From Larus michahellis (Eukaryota; Chordata; Aves; Charadriiformes; Laridae): a DNA stretch of 64,000 nucleotides. The notes beneath the pieces were generated by a model. That model made no database searches. It had not been told where the DNA came from and was given only the letters and a program-made list of their open reading frames with translations. The translations under genes were made by a program, and so were the position numbers. Below, piece by piece: positions 1 to 13,980 of this stretch. Location of the stretch: the NCBI RefSeq assembly GCF_964199755.1, contig NC_133897.1:71914661-71978660 (forward strand), written 5' to 3'. Position 1 is the stretch's first letter, and the number at the start of each line of letters is the position of its first letter.

Positions 1-290
1 TTAAAACACAGCCCCTTTGTCCCAGGCACAGACCCCTCTCTGCTTTGCACAGCCTCCCAACCACAACCCACTCCCAGCCCCGAGGACCCACATCCTGTTT
101 ATGAACCCACAGGCCCTGCTCTCCATTTAACCCCCTCTCTGGTAATTGCCCTTCAGGCTCTGGGCTCAGGCCACGCTTGCAGAGCTTCATCCCTCGCTGG
201 GTCCCACCAAGAGGGGGATGCCACTATATCACACTGTAAATGAGCAGCTGGTGAGGATACAGTCCACATCCATAGGATAAGCGTGAATTT
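1..290. other. C-rich unassigned sequence ending in poly(A)
   Basis: This stretch is richer in C and G than the DNA after it and has many CCC and CCCTCTCT runs. It ends directly in a 22-base A run, so it could be the 3' end of a retroposed sequence. No AATAAA lies just before the A run and no reading frame is conserved. The left end is cut by the window edge. I do not recognise a family. Confidence 0.3.
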
Positions 291-312
291 AAAAAAAAAA
301 AAAAAAAAAAAA
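291..312 (+). repeat. poly(A) tract
   Basis: An uninterrupted run of 22 A, preceded by TTT. It could be the tail of a retroposed copy of the sequence before it, or a simple homopolymer. Confidence 0.85.
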
Positions 313-3300
313 TCTCATTTGGACTAAATTAATGCTGTAGTAATGAATCTATAACACTTTGTACCTCGTTGAGTCACATGTCTGGGCAAAGCAGGAATAA
401 AATCCTGAAAGGGAATTGCCTTGGTGTGCAGGCAATATTTCACAACCACAGGAGTCATTACTCTCCAAGGAGAGCAAAAAAGTCATGGAAAAAGAAGGAA
501 AAGCAGGCAGGCAGGTATGTAGGATCTGATTCTAGCCCCATTTACACTGACTTCAGCAGAGTTATTCCCCTGCAGAGAACATGAGGTTTTCAGTTCTAAG
601 TCTTAAAGATGGTGGAGAATAAAAATGAGAGAGTAATATCTGAAGTTCTTCTAGTGTCAGTCACACAGCAAATATCTTTTCCACAAATAATTGAGATTTA
701 GACCTCCTTACATTCTCAATAGCCATATTATAAGTCATATAGGAATTTTATGAGACCAAAGCTGTAATAACATGCTCTGGCTGAGCAGCAGAATGGCTAC
801 ACAATCAATATGTTTTTGCACGCTCGCATTTTTGAGCGGATTAGTATTACAGCACGGTCTAAATAACAGCATAAATTTAACAGTGTAGCAGCCTAAAAAA
901 CAGCGAAGCGTAATAGCAGGTGTATTTATTTGTGCTGTGATGTGTAACTGATACCACTGAAATCCTGCTGAGATTAGACTCTGTTTTAAAACAGAGTACA
1001 AAATACCTGGTGCTGGAGCTAAGATAATCAACTTAAAATCAAAAGGAGAAGACAACAGGTAGCACTGTAGACGTGTTGTGCAGAGGAAATACACGTGTGT
1101 CACACATTTGCAAAACCTACTTCCTCTATCAGGCAGCCCTTTATTAGAGACACTGTATTCAGACAAATAGAACAAACCCTAAAACATATAAATCCCTAAC
1201 ACTACAAATACATCTTTTCCCAAAGTTATGAAGTACTATAAAACCACATAAGTTTCTATTTTTTTCTTGCTTTTTCACATGATCATCATTGGATACTTAA
1301 AATTTATTAGTTCATAGATGAGTCAAACCTTGCAGTATACCAGGATTGGAGATGATACCTCTTCTAACTCTACGTGCTTTACCACAAGCGTGAAAAACAA
1401 TTACTTAGGAATAGTCATTTCTATGAATTCTGAAAATATTTTAGTTATAATTGTTATCAAGTCGTTACAGAGAAGTCTGAAACATTTCCTTTAATCATTC
1501 AGTACATAGCTCCATAACTCCATACACTTGAAAACTATGATTTCTCTAGAAGTTTTCATAACTCCATACACTTGAAAACTATGATTTCTCTAGAAGTTTT
1601 CTTCTCACATGTGTCTATATGTACATACATACACATATATATGCACTATTAGAAAATGAGTGTCAAGAAAAGCAGGACTTTTACATTTCCGCATTTTCCC
1701 TATGTTTGCAATAGGAATCAAACTACTGTAGATACCATCTGTGCCATCTACAAAAATTGGACCATCTTGACTTCAAATCCTCTTGACAGACACAACAACC
1801 ACTTACGCTCTCCTTTTCAGCATTTTTCATTCTTACCAAAGACTACAAATATATTGTTAGGCCTTACATTCACTGTTCATGCAACAAACACCTCTCCCTC
1901 TTACACTGACTTGAAATTACTAAGTTTTGTGCCTGGTCCAAAAACTATGCTTGCACTGCTCAACTCCTCCTTCCCAGTTTTCACTCTGCTGTGCACAGGA
2001 AAAATGAGTTTGCAGCTGTGGCATTGACTAGACCTAGTTATACACATAAACATTAAATATTTCTTATTTTTGTGCTCTTCCAGTTCAAAAAGTAGCCTAA
2101 ACCATGCAACATACAAGCAAGCCTTACAGGGCCTGATTCTATTTGTGGAATGGTAAATCATCAGTAATTCCTCTGAACTCAACGAATCAAGACACACTTA
2201 TTGCCACAACTAGAGTGCCATCAACTCACAATGGTGATAGGAGGAGTTCAGGGTATTAAACATTTTGAAGGACTATGAAACAGAAACCTTCCCAAAGTCT
2301 CGTAGTACCTCCTTACAACGCTCATTCTGGGAGCTCAGAAAGCAAAAAACCCCAAAACCCAACAGTTAACCATTTCAGAATATTTCTGAAATTTGTATTA
2401 GTTATTGAAGGTCCATTTCCTAATAGTTGGGAATAAAAATCTGTCTTGATAGCTAAAGTCACATAAGCCAAATTCTCCAGTGTAGCTACCGCAGAGTAGG
2501 TGGGCAACAAGTTGGTCAGGAAATTTGTTAGGGGAGGACTCACGGGTTGGAAATGTGGTGTGGTGGTGGAAATGCTGGGAGGGAGGGTAAGCACAACATA
2601 GCTAGAGAAATCTGCAGAGCTCTGAACCCTCGAAAGGAAGCCTACGGTGTACGCACACTGAAATAAGCGCATCTAGAGAAGAGCAAATGTGTGGCTGGGT
2701 CCCTGCAAGTACTCATTAGCAGGAGTATCTCAGAGGGAGTTGCAACTATATGACAAGAAAAGTGGGCTTCTGCTTGGGGAAAGTGTTCTGCAGACATGAT
2801 TTTAGCATGGGAAAAAAAAGAGGTTCCTCATTTCACAGAATGCAAAAAATCTGTGACCACTGGCACCCCACCAATATTTTTGCTATAACAAGAACTGGAA
2901 AAAAACAACGGTAACTTGTCTTCTTATAATATTAACTAATGAAGCGATTTCATTTGCTATAAATGATAAAAAACCCAGATATTCCAAAGCATGAGATGCT
3001 TTGTATGAAGAGATGCTGTAATTTGACCTGTCAGGTGCCTGTTAGACGAGTTCCTTATAGGGCTGATCCTGCAGCCTTGACTCACACGATCAAGGCAATA
3101 GAAAACAAAAGGCTACTCATTTGAATAGTGGCAGCAGCAGGCACCAAGTTTGGCAATTTTGCTTTATCCCTTTCTACAGCCTGGCCTTTTAAAATCAGCA
3201 TGTAAATTTTATGTCCGTTATTTATCTTTAAAAAAGGAGGAAAAACAGAAAAGAAACCAAATCAAAATAAATGGACCATATAACTAGGGCCACTGCTTCC

Positions 3301-3399
3301 ATTTAGTGGGATGGGCAACAACAAGAATAAATAAGAATACAAAGACAGGATAAATCAACTATGCTACACATGTGGCAACACATTTTACTGTATTTGTTA
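313..3399 (-). other. RNF182 3' flank, probably including its 3' UTR
   Basis: Noncoding sequence downstream of the RNF182 stop codon on the minus strand. The open frames here are short and unlike any family I know. Reading the minus strand away from the stop, the first canonical-type poly(A) signals I see are ATTAAA at about 1491-1496, AATAAA at about 1303-1308 and AATAAA at about 1140-1145. A 3' UTR of about 2 kb is therefore plausible, since long 3' UTRs are usual for this gene. The true cleavage site cannot be fixed from sequence alone. Confidence 0.4.
1513..1601. repeat. tandem duplication, 44-bp period, two copies
   Basis: The 44-bp unit starting CATAACTCCATACACTTG occurs at 1513-1556 and again, identically, at 1557-1600, and the next base also continues the repeat. 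Perfect identity points to a recent duplication. It sits in the probable RNF182 3' UTR or flank, downstream of the gene on the minus strand. Confidence 0.95.
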
Positions 3400-4137
3400 T
3401 CAAGATGACATGCAGTCTAGAACTTCATGGCAAACACACTGGCAAAAGCCATAAACCATGAGAATAACAAGGCTCGAAGGAACAAGGCTTACAAAGACAA
3501 CCCCAAGGGTAACTTTCTTAGATACCAGTAAATAAATCCCTAAAGGCAAGGAACTGAAGTACAGCAACCCTAGCAACCACACTAGCACCCGAATTGAGGT
3601 CTGGAAGAGCAAAGATGTGCAGTTCCACACTGTCCAGTTGTGGGACACAGTCGCAACAGAGTCAAAACTTGTAGGCCTGTAAAATTCCACCACGGGGGTT
3701 GAGTTCAGAGTCTGGGGGCTTTCTCTTTGTACTTCCATGATTGTTATAACCAGGCAATTAGAAGAGGTGTGAGAAGGGCTAACCAGAGATGCCAACCTTT
3801 TGGGAGTCAGCAACAGTTCTGTTGGATTGTCTGGTAGGCACTTCTTTCCCTTTCCCCCACAAGCTAAATTCAGAAGGATGTTGTTGTCATCAGGAAGACT
3901 ACTAACCTCATCATCTGGCAGGCACGTTTCAAACCTGCAAAATGGGCATACTATGACTCCTTGCGGGGAATCACCGAAGTCTATGATCTTGCAAAGGCAT
4001 TTGGCACATACTCTGTGACAACACTCCAGCACTTTCGGTTTTCTCTGTCGCAGGTTATAGCGGTTGTAACAGATCTTGCACTCAAGCTCATCTGAGCTCT
4101 GAGTCTCCACAGACTCCTCTGGTAGCTGAGTGGTCAT
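3400..4137 (-). CDS. RNF182: RING finger protein 182, E3 ubiquitin-protein ligase
   Basis: An intact 245-residue protein in one exon, close to the roughly 247 residues I recall for the mammalian protein. A RING-HC zinc finger lies near the N terminus: C20-x2-C23, C39-x-H41, C44-x2-C47 and C64-x2-C67, so all eight metal ligands are present. A polar linker follows, including a Ser/Thr/Pro-rich stretch around 105-150. Two hydrophobic segments near the C terminus (about 184-206 and 209-231) are separated by a Lys-Lys turn and look like a membrane hairpin. A Cys-rich tail (C232, C234, C236, C242) ends the protein. RING proteins of this kind recruit a ubiquitin-charged E2 and transfer ubiquitin to substrates. 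RNF182 is reported to be brain-enriched, membrane-associated and linked to turnover of ATP6V0C; that is family knowledge. The start codon is the first ATG after a good minus-strand splice acceptor and matches the expected N terminus. The stop is TGA. No frameshift or missing ligand is seen. Confidence 0.96.
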   Translation of the reverse strand: MTTQLPEESVETQSSDELECKICYNRYNLRQRKPKVLECCHRVCAKCLCKIIDFGDSPQGVIVCPFCRFETCLPDDEVSSLPDDNNILLNLACGGKGKKCLPDNPTELLLTPKRLASLVSPSHTSSNCLVITIMEVQRESPQTLNSTPVVEFYRPTSFDSVATVSHNWTVWNCTSLLFQTSIRVLVWLLGLLYFSSLPLGIYLLVSKKVTLGVVFVSLVPSSLVILMVYGFCQCVCHEVLDCMSS

Positions 4138-4159
4138 TTCTTCTGATGGTTTTTAGACT
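4138..4159 (-). other. RNF182: splice acceptor and short 5' UTR of the RNF182 coding exon
   Basis: On the minus strand a pyrimidine-rich stretch (CTCCTCTTTCCTCCAG) ends in AG at 4159-4158. The exon would start at 4157, leaving 20 untranslated bases before the ATG. This fits a gene whose upstream exons are noncoding and whose whole reading frame sits in the last exon. The acceptor is inferred from sequence and has no transcript support here. Confidence 0.55.
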
Positions 4160-7100
4160 GGAGGAAAGAGGAGTCAAGTGACAAAGAGGTCACTCAGTCT
4201 TATTTTAGAAGTTTTTCCTGATGATCATATCAACCATCTCAAACAGGAAAAGAGGAGAGGATGTTGTCGAAAAGCATCAGTAGGCGTCATCCCTTTTCAG
4301 GTTCTGCTAGGGATTGTGCACTGCATGTCCTTTACTCTGAGCCAGGCATCCATCTGAAAAAGATGATGTGGAGTTTCTGTGGAAGAAAAGAAAAAGTTGT
4401 AGCAGGTGAAATATGCAAGTTCCACTTCTTACAAGCTTAGCTTCTTTGCTAAAAATACCTCTAAGGTAGTTTTTTTTCCTGTGGCATATGGGGCCTGTAT
4501 TGCAATCATGCTGATAAACCTTAGAATCATGCTGCATACATTTGTTTTAGACTTGTAACTTTGACTGGCTCAGCCCATGAAGTTTTCGGCAGAAGCTGCA
4601 ATCTAATCACTGATCTGTGACCCTTTGTTTAAACCCTGGTTTCCTAAGGAAATGAGACCTGACCCCTGGAGCTTTTCGGCTTTCTCGGCAACTTGTGAAC
4701 CTGCTGCCCCATTTCAAACAAATCGGCAGAGGAGCAACAGCACCGAAGATAATTAGGTTTCTAAAGAAGTAGTGAACACTGGGAGTTGGCTAGAAGAGGG
4801 GGAGAGGTATTTTTAATAACTGCCATTTATCCTGGAGGGCAATGGTCAGCCAGCACACACCCAGGTTCTGCTCTGAACAGGCTGAATGCTGCCGCTGCTC
4901 AGCCAGAGAGCAGGACAACACAGGAGGAAGCTGGTGATACTCTGGGGAAATAAACAGGTTTTTGGGGGTGGAGTGGGTATGGAAGAGGGCTGGTGCTATC
5001 GAATGTGAGGACATATGTAAAATTTGGAAAAGATCAGGCTTCATTAATTTTGCTGCTTGTGGAACAGCTCATTTCTCTGCCCCTTCACCTAGCTGCTGAA
5101 CACAGATACTGAAAATGAGGGTTCTTTAAGCTTGCAACAAATGCCTCCGTTAATGCGTGGATGCTAGGGTGAAGGCTAACATGTCTCTCAAGGGCATTTT
5201 CCAGACGCACTGGCTTTCATGGCAGCGACAGCTGTTTCACACCTCAGCTAAGGAGAGACCCGTGGCGTGACTGCGCTACTGCACTCCCATTCTCTGCAGC
5301 CTTTTTGCCACCAGACCCATCAGCCTCCCTTAAAAACATGTTTTGTCATATTTTGTAAGCATGCATTTTCACTACTTCAGGAAACAGTCTGTGTATTATA
5401 AACAAAACATTAACCAGGACTATGTACTCTGGGGAGCAATAACTACCAGCACTTACAAAACAGCTTTATCTGCCAGAGGATATAAACTTCTCCCAAATTC
5501 AGGCATATGCTTGCTCATAAAAACGCATATGGTGTTGCATTTTGCAGGTTTTCAAACTTAGTCCTTCACTGCTAGAGTAGCAAGGAGCTTGCCATGGGGG
5601 TCAGCGATGTGTCCAGCTGCCTCCTGCAGTATCAATAAATGGCAGGCACATGGAATATGAAAAAAGTGGCCTATTTCAATAAACTTATGTCTTGACTATT
5701 AGTTTTGTGAAATGTTTGATTCCTTTCCCTTAGAAGTTTTTACTCGCTGCTAGCATTCAGATTTTTGTCCTTTTTCTTGAGAACAAGGCAGAAAGTTCTG
5801 TCTTTTAAGCAATGTGTTCCTTCTGTCAATATATTTTACCTGCCAACCACCAGGTACAATAAAGTCTCTTTCACGGGCCTCTTGTTCCTACTGTGCTTCA
5901 GGTATTTTCCATTCTCTCTCTTAACATTCTGCACAGCATAGCTTCTCTTAGTAACATAATTTCTAAAACTCACCTCCTGGATATTTAAAACAAAGACGAT
6001 ACACTTCAGACAATGCAGTAATGAAAAAAATACGACAACACAGTGAAGAAAAAACATATTTCTGTAAGTATTTATAACAGACATGGCTCCCTCCCTGTTC
6101 AATTTTCTTAACTTTTTTTTCCTGCCTCTTCCAACCTGTTTCTTTAGTGCTTTAAAAGTTTTCATCTCTGCCTCACAGTTGTTTTTATTATTTGCACTGT
6201 GATTATATTTGTGGTGTGTTCCATTAGGCAAGGCAAACACGAGAAGGTTGATCCATAATTTTCAGAGTGTACAAGCTAAACATAAGAGACAAAAAGTACA
6301 TTTTTTACAGATCTTATAACCTATCCTTTATCCTTTGTTACACTGTGTGCTTCCTTATTCGTTTCTACTACTCTTTTTATTTCATTCCAAATAGCATCTT
6401 CCAGATGACTTTTAGGCATATATAAATGTCAAGAGATGCTAACTTTCCAAAGGATGAAGAAACCATAAAGCAGACCTAAAAAAGTGAAATGCCAGCTTAC
6501 AGGAAGGCAAAGCACTGCTGAAAAGTTAAGCAGCTAAACAAAACAAGCAACGGTTTTGAACTTTCACATCTTGAGTCTCATTCATCTTCTGTACCTGAGG
6601 TGAATTAGGATTACTAACGTGTTCATGCTTCACAGCTGAGGCTGGCAAATGTCCTATGACATAAAACTAAATTTCTGATTAACCAAAAATCTTACAGAAA
6701 ATGTGTCTGCTTCTCATGGAAAATTGTGACCTTTCTGTGAAAACTCCCAACTAGAAAATCTTTGTATTTTAGTGTTTACCTTTCTAATGAATGTTTCCAT
6801 GTCTTCCCAAAAAGCAGACCACTTTCCAACCAATTCTACTTAGACATGGATCACTTCTGCCTGAATCTGTTTTAAAACTGAAAGTATTCTCCTGATTCTA
6901 CCCCCGTTAAGTGGCCAGATTTAGCATTAATACAAGCAGTAACAAGTCCCTGGGACTAGCAATGTCCCAATTGCTAAATTGGGACCATTAGCTTCATTTC
7001 CAGAACACAACGATCCTCTTATTGTAGTTTCTGTCCTGAGCTATTCTACAAATTATTTTCAAACTTTTTTTTTAATGTACTGTACAAGAAAGAGCTACTT

Positions 7101-8259
7101 TCATCATCTTTCTCTCTTCACAGAGTCTCTTCAAAAACATATCCATCAGTAATAAAACATCATTGACTCTTTTTCTTTGGCTAAGTTTAGATGTTGAATT
7201 TCTCCTTATGTGTTCTAGTGTGATTACTGCTTACTACTGTTCTTCATTTATACATCTTTTCCTTTGAAAATTAAAATTTAATCACTAATTCCTATTAATG
7301 CTATTCATACATATTTTACCTTCTCAGCTCTATAGTGATTTTAGATGCTTCCTCTGTCTTTTTTGCTTTCTTGATTTTTTAGGGAATTTTCTGCTTTTCC
7401 TTCTCAGTTCCCACTTTCCCGCTTACTTTTTCTCTGCTGAGAACTGACACCTTTTTAAGCTTAATTAATGCTGCCCTGCTATATACACCATATATATAGT
7501 AAAAAGCTCTCCGATCAGAGACTTAGTAAAAATATAAGAAAACTGAGGATTTAAAAGAATTTTTACTTCAAATTAGCCCTATTTCTTTAGAAAATGAGAC
7601 ATTTCTTGAGAAATATGGCCAACTATTTCTTCAAGCTACTTCTACTCTATGTCAGAGATTTTCTAGCTTGTCTTTTCCGTGTCTCCCAGGTGCATATTTA
7701 CTGGAAGCAGGCAGAATATGGAATTAAAGTAGGGAACAGATTAACTACTGCCTCTCTGAATCCTGGTCCCCCACCAAAAATGTGGCAATTCACATACTTC
7801 TGCTTTCTTTGTGTTGGAAGCAAAAGAAGCTACAATATTACACAGAATAAAAGAGATTGTGTCTGTGTGTTTGCATTTTGTCCTCCTCTTTGAGCTACTT
7901 TTTTATGATGCCACGAGAAGGTATGTCCCTATTACACACTCCAATATTCCATTACTGTTTGGTCTTTTTTAAATATGGGGCTGCAATCTGCATGTTCTTT
8001 CTGACCTTCACATCAGAGGGCAGTCAAGTAAAAATTCCTGAGTGCAAATCCTATGATAAGCGTAACCTCCTTCACTTAAAGTACAAAATTGCTACTGACT
8101 TCACATCAAAGTGAGGTCAGGCTCCCTGCCTATTTTTAAAGTACTGTGTTTATTTTTATTAATTCTGATATTTTTCATGACTTCAAACTATTCCTTACGT
8201 CCGGTTTTCCACTTGAGCTTATTTATTTTTAGATAGAGGTGTCCCACCTGCTTGTTTGA

Positions 8260-8515
8260 TACCAACAGACACAAGTTGCAACTAGGGAAATTTCAATTAG
8301 GTATTAGGGAAAAAAAAACAAACCACAAGTTGTTCAAACACTGGAACAGGTGCCAAGAGAGGTGGAAATGAAATCTCCAACCTTACAGATATTGAAAACT
8401 TGACTGGATACAACCCTGGTCAAGCTGCTCTACCTTGGAATTTGGCTGTACTTTGAGCAGAGGACTGGACTCTTTCTGGAGATTCCTTCCCACTCAGATT
8501 ATTCTATGACTCCAT
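8260..8515 (+). mobile_element. CR1 LINE 3'-end fragment
   Basis: The segment follows the 3' part of avian CR1 in plus orientation. It has the 'cactggaacaggt-gcc-agagaggt' block near 8340, a diverged 'tgactggatacaaccctg-tcaagctgctct' block, and the family's terminal 'attctatgac' signature at about 8500-8510. It is heavily mutated and truncated at the 5' end, which is typical of CR1 insertions. It has no coding capacity. Boundaries are approximate. Confidence 0.8.
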
Positions 8516-11500
8516 TTTGGTATCCTCAACTCACTTTATGCAGTCTATTTGAGAAGCTTTGTCCCTTACTGAATAAGGAATCAGGCTTACAGTTGCTATG
8601 TAGCTAAACATCTCTCCTAGATGATAATTCTTTCATTTAATATATTAATTCCTTTTTACAAGAAAGCCTAGACACTTTCTGCTATTCTGTCTCCCACAGA
8701 ACCTATCTGATGGGATCAACACAATCCAATTGCAGAACCTTCCATTCCTGTGGCTATTATGTAGCTCATAGTGGCTTTCCAAACAAAATATAAACTACTA
8801 GACACGTACAATGATAACAGCATCCATTGCAGTTTATCCAGGAACAAGCACATTTGTTATACTATGACAAGCCCTTGTCTTTTGTAAGAGTTCTGTCTAA
8901 GCGCTGCAGGAGTGAATCCATCATTCCTGTTCACTTCATGTTCTGCTGCTGCTGGAGCTCTGACTCCTTCTCTTCCCCTTTCTGGTGCTACCTGCCCTGT
9001 ACCTTGCAGTCTCCTGTACCTGACCCTTTTACTAGAAAGGGAAAAGAGCTGAAGATGGAGAGGCAACCTGGCTGGATGGCAGAAGATCGCCAGCAGTCCC
9101 CACAGTGCTCCAGCTGACTGCTGGAGGGCAGTCCCAGAAGCAAGGGAGACTGTCCTCCCTTGAGAGCAAGAGGAGGCCACCCACAGAACAGGACTGAATA
9201 AACAGCAAGCCTTTGGATGCGACCCCAGGCATGGGCAGAGCGCGATGGACTACTCCAGCCCAAACAAGCCACTGTCCATCGATCAATTTGCTACTAACCA
9301 CTGCTGTGTTGCCGACTGCAGATTGCAGGCTTTCATCCCCAGTGTGAAAAGAAAGGTGAATGGGTTGCACAACATGCTATGGCCCTTCTTTGCACTCATC
9401 GATCAAACACTGCCTAGACATCGTGTTCTTATGAGAGGCCAGAAGCAATCAGTTGTAGATGAAACTCTCAATATTGGAGCTCAGTCATGCTGACAGGGCA
9501 AAGTAGATGGGAAATTTGTGCTTCCCTTCCCTAATGAGAGATCAGCCTTGTCCAGTTTATCAAACCAACCTTTTATCATTCATCTCACACTTCTTTTTTC
9601 TGTGAAGGGAATTTGCCAATATTTCACATATAACCTAAAATGAATACATGAGGTCAGTAATTAACTTCCATAAGGTATCAACCATGGAGCTACCCAACGT
9701 GTGATATTTTTGAAGGTTTTTAAAGTTTCCTCTAAATGCAAGCCAAGTGTATTTAGGGAGTAAGACAAGGAAAAAATATGTAGAGATAAATGAATACAGA
9801 GAAACTTACTTTCCAAGATAAAGAACTTCTTGCAAAGGTTCACTTGCAGGGAACACATGAAATGCCTATTCTTCACATGGGCAAGAACTGGTGGAAAGGA
9901 GGGAAAGAAAATTAGTAGAGCAGGAATACAGCTGGGAGACGAATCCAGTCTGTTTTCTCTGAAAGAGAGGAAGTTGTCCAACTTCTCTAGTTTGGATGGA
10001 AATACCCATATGTTAAGATTTCTATTTAGAGAAATATATTGGGTAAATCTCATTTACTAAAATTATTTCTGTAAAATAATCCAGAGTCGTCTTTACAGAT
10101 CTGTTGTTGATTTTAAGCCTCTTTCAATATTACGCACTAAACACTCTGAAGTGCTATCTGTTCTAGAAACCACATATTCACAAATGTTAGCAATTCACTC
10201 CAAACCCCAAAAGCAAAGCAACTAAAGAGATAAACTGGGCTTGAAAGAAGAGTTTTTAAAAACATATTGAAATACTTTCCTTCACAAATCTCATAGAAGC
10301 TCTTTGATCACTTCTAATTTTCCAAACTAACTGCAGTCTCTTCTCCAGCACAGACCAGAAAGCAACCATCTCCGGTGGACCACTGCATTCACATTGGAGC
10401 AGCTTTGCTGCATTCTGACTCAGCAGGAAATGACCATCGCACTGGATTTTTCCAGCTTTTGCTGAACACAATGCAAAAAAAAAAAACAACCCTAAACCAC
10501 TTTACTAATCTGACATTTGAATAGACTACGTTCAAAGTGCCAGCAGCTATCACATGCTCAACCTGTTTCATGCCACATTTCTGCTAACATTGGATGGGTT
10601 TTAACAATGGACATTTCCCTGTCAACTCTAATCAATGCGAGACTTTGCGCAAGAGTTACAGAATGTGGCGTACTGATCCGTGCTTGGTTTATGGTCAGCT
10701 GTATAAACTGCTATGAAAACTGCCTCAATTCTTTTCACAAAAACTTAGTCTTCAATGGGATAGGGAATGAGGTTATTTCTCAAATAACTATACATGAAAG
10801 AGAAACTCTGTAATATGTACAGCAAATATGTGTGTATTATTGACTGCTTCACCAGAGACTAATATCAAATACAAGTATTTTTATCGGAAGTTATTGTTAC
10901 AAAATTTAGAGTCCTTGCCTGATCTCTCTCAATCCTCTACAACAATATCACAAAAATACAAAATACAGAAAATCATAGCTTTTTGTATTCAAAGCAGAGT
11001 TCACGGGTCTCTGATCATTTAGTATGAGAAATCATGTAATATTAATGTGCCATCTTATATTAAAAAAAAAAAAACAAACAAAAAACAACCAACAAACCCA
11101 ACAGTTAATGTTGGGGTTTTTTTATTATTTTCTACGCTGGTAAGTAAGCAGGTATATTTTCATCTAACACAGGGTTCACTTTATTCAATATTGTGGCAGT
11201 GACTCTTGGGGTCCTTTCTACGTCCTTTGCACGTGCATATTCAATATCACCAGACTCCATTTCCCCTTAACAATATCATTTGCAATACTTTTTTTTATTC
11301 CAGTAACTCACATTATGTGTCAGGTAGTAGTGGAAAATGGTATGAATAAACAGTGAACACCTTATTAAAACCCCACTATCCTCAATGACTTTTTTTCTAG
11401 CTAGAGGCTACTACAGTATTGATATGAATCTTAAAACTGACTGTGATGCAAAAAAGAATGTTTTGCTAGTTAGGCATGTAGACACAAGCAAAATCCCTTC

Positions 11501-13917
11501 CAATATTTTTTAAGAAGGATTTTTTCCTCATATATAATTCACGAGTTATTTATATAGCAATATGCTGAATGACTGCTTAATGTGACATACGGTTGTGGGT
11601 TGCTTTGTAGCTGTTTCGAGAATAAAACTAATAAAGGACAAAGGATCAGATCTCTTAATAGCTGTCTTGATTTAAACAGACTATTAATTACACTAAATCA
11701 ATAAGTAAAAAGAGGTAGCTTGAAATTTGTATCTAAAATGGTAACATTTAATTTTGGAAGTACACAAGTTAAACAGAATTTGTTCGTTTTAAAATGATTT
11801 TTGTTTCACAACCTGCTTACTTGGCCTGTTTTCGCGTTTTGTCTTGTACTGTTTTCCACTGCCAATGGCTTTTCCTTTATGACTCTGAAACCAAGAAATG
11901 ATCTACTCCAGTAAGAATATATTTCACGATAGAACTCATGACCTTACTATTACTTTAGGGAAAGGTTAGACATTCTCCTCTTTGGCAGCAGGGGTGCCTT
12001 TTGGCAGCTTTCTCAGATAAGACAGAGTTATGTTTCTCTGCTTTAACGTTTGTGTCCTTTAGAAGCTCTTCTGAGAACTGAACAGACTGCAGGACATTGA
12101 TTCTAGAATATGACTTGAAAAGATACAAAAATGATAAATAAATAAAAAACTTCCCAGTATTTCTTAATATAGGCATAAATGTTTAATCATGTGACCTACA
12201 GATATGTTTAGCATTTATCTTTAAATTAGGCATTATTAAAAGCCAATATGATTTTGTGTTAGGTTTCCGAATACATGAAGATAACACCATAGAAACCTCC
12301 TTGTTTTGTTCGCAATTGTATGTTTCAATGCAAGTAATTAAAATAAGTCCAGAAATACTTTTTCTTTTTTAATAAAAATTACTGTCATACTTGGAAGATA
12401 TTAAGTGATATACATAAAATTTAAGATCCCCAAAATATGACAGAATTCGTTTTCTTTGGACATATTTTCTATATTATATAATTTCGGAGGGATCAGGTGG
12501 GACAAAATTACAGAAAATTAATGGTGATTACATCATTCAGTGAGAAATTCCTCTTCACACAGGGGAATCATTTTAATGCATAATAATAAGTTCCAATTAA
12601 CCTTCAAAATAAGATTTAAATAGAAAGTAAGCGTTGCATTAGCTTTGTCCTAATAGAGCTGAAAATAATCCCAGAATAGACTAGAAATGAAGCTGTACTT
12701 CCTGCCTTTTCTATTGTCATTAAGAGCAATCTGTCTAATACTGAAGTATGTTTAACTTGGTTCATTCTGCTTCAGATGTTTTTGAGAATATGACTATGTA
12801 TAAAGACTTTACTATATTGTCTATTTTATCTCAATAGGTTAGCGCAAACGGAAAATAAAAAGGGTGAAGCATTATACAGGGCAGTACTGAAACTGAAGTT
12901 TATGTATTGTTTACATCTATTTGGTAACAAGGTTTTCTGCTTTAAGTACTGCTCAGAATTTGTGTGTTATCCCATACGGAAAGGAAAACAGTAAAGAACA
13001 ACTACAGTTACTTCAGTCACAGAATGTTTGAAAACCATATATCAAAATAATCCAAATCCAATACAGATTTCCACTTATAAACAAGTTTTCCAGACCTGGT
13101 CTTCCACCAGCATATCCTTTTTGAAAAGCTGTCAACCAAAATCTAATCTAGCTGATGTTGCGGATACTCCCAATAGCTTGAAAAGAAAAGGGAGGGCTCT
13201 TAGGAAACAATACTTTACCATGGATATACTAACCTGTAATTTTAGTATTTAGTTCACTTAAAGCACACATCTAAAAATAGTTACTGCTGGGATCCAACTT
13301 ATTTTTATTTTGGCAATAAAGCAATAGTTGGCATATACTCCCTCCTCACTTGACATTATTATGTATGACTAGAATTGCAATGATGCAACTAAGAAAATTT
13401 TTGTTTAAAAATCTTATTGATGTATTTTAAAAGGAGTAAACACAAAAAACCCCCAGATGTTATGAAAAATATAATATTAGCTTTACCACATGTCAAGATC
13501 TACTAAGTTGTATGTCTTCAACTGGATTCCTGGGAACTGAATGATCCCAACAGACAAGTGTCAATGAGGAGACATTAGCTTTGACTGCAACATGTATTGC
13601 CCTCTTACAAAATATTTGCAGGAAAAGGTCCATTTGGCCTGATTTATACACAAGGGAAATAATTTTAGAAATGTACCAAATTTGTTTTTAACTGCATTTT
13701 TTTCCCCCAAGCACTTGTTAGTATTACCCTGCACCAAACAGCCTCATTTTTAGCTAACTTTCGTAAGTACTTTTCTTTGGCAATGAAAGTTCCCTCAAAT
13801 AACAACAAAGAAAAACTTCTTGTTAGGCTTTTATACTAACTGTAAGCAAATTACAAACTATCACCTCTACGGTCTTAAGAAAAAACAGACGAACATTATC
13901 TGTTAGTAGTTAATGTT

Positions 13918-13980
13918 TTCTTTTTTTTTTTTTAATTTTATTTTTTTTTTATTTTTTTTTTATTTTTTTTTTTTATTTGA
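13918..13980. repeat. T-rich low-complexity tract
   Basis: Long T runs are broken by single A residues in a TTTTTTTTA-like pattern. On the minus strand this is an A-rich tract and could be a degraded poly(A) tail, but no recognisable retroposon body adjoins it. Confidence 0.9.

Noticed and set aside
5836-6240. 134-codon minus-strand open frame upstream of the RNF182 coding exon
   Set aside because: Biased Lys/Asn-rich then hydrophobic composition in AT-rich DNA, with no family similarity.
11085-11120. CCCAACA/TGTTGGG hairpin next to an A-rich tract
   Set aside because: Arms of seven bases are expected many times in 64 kb.
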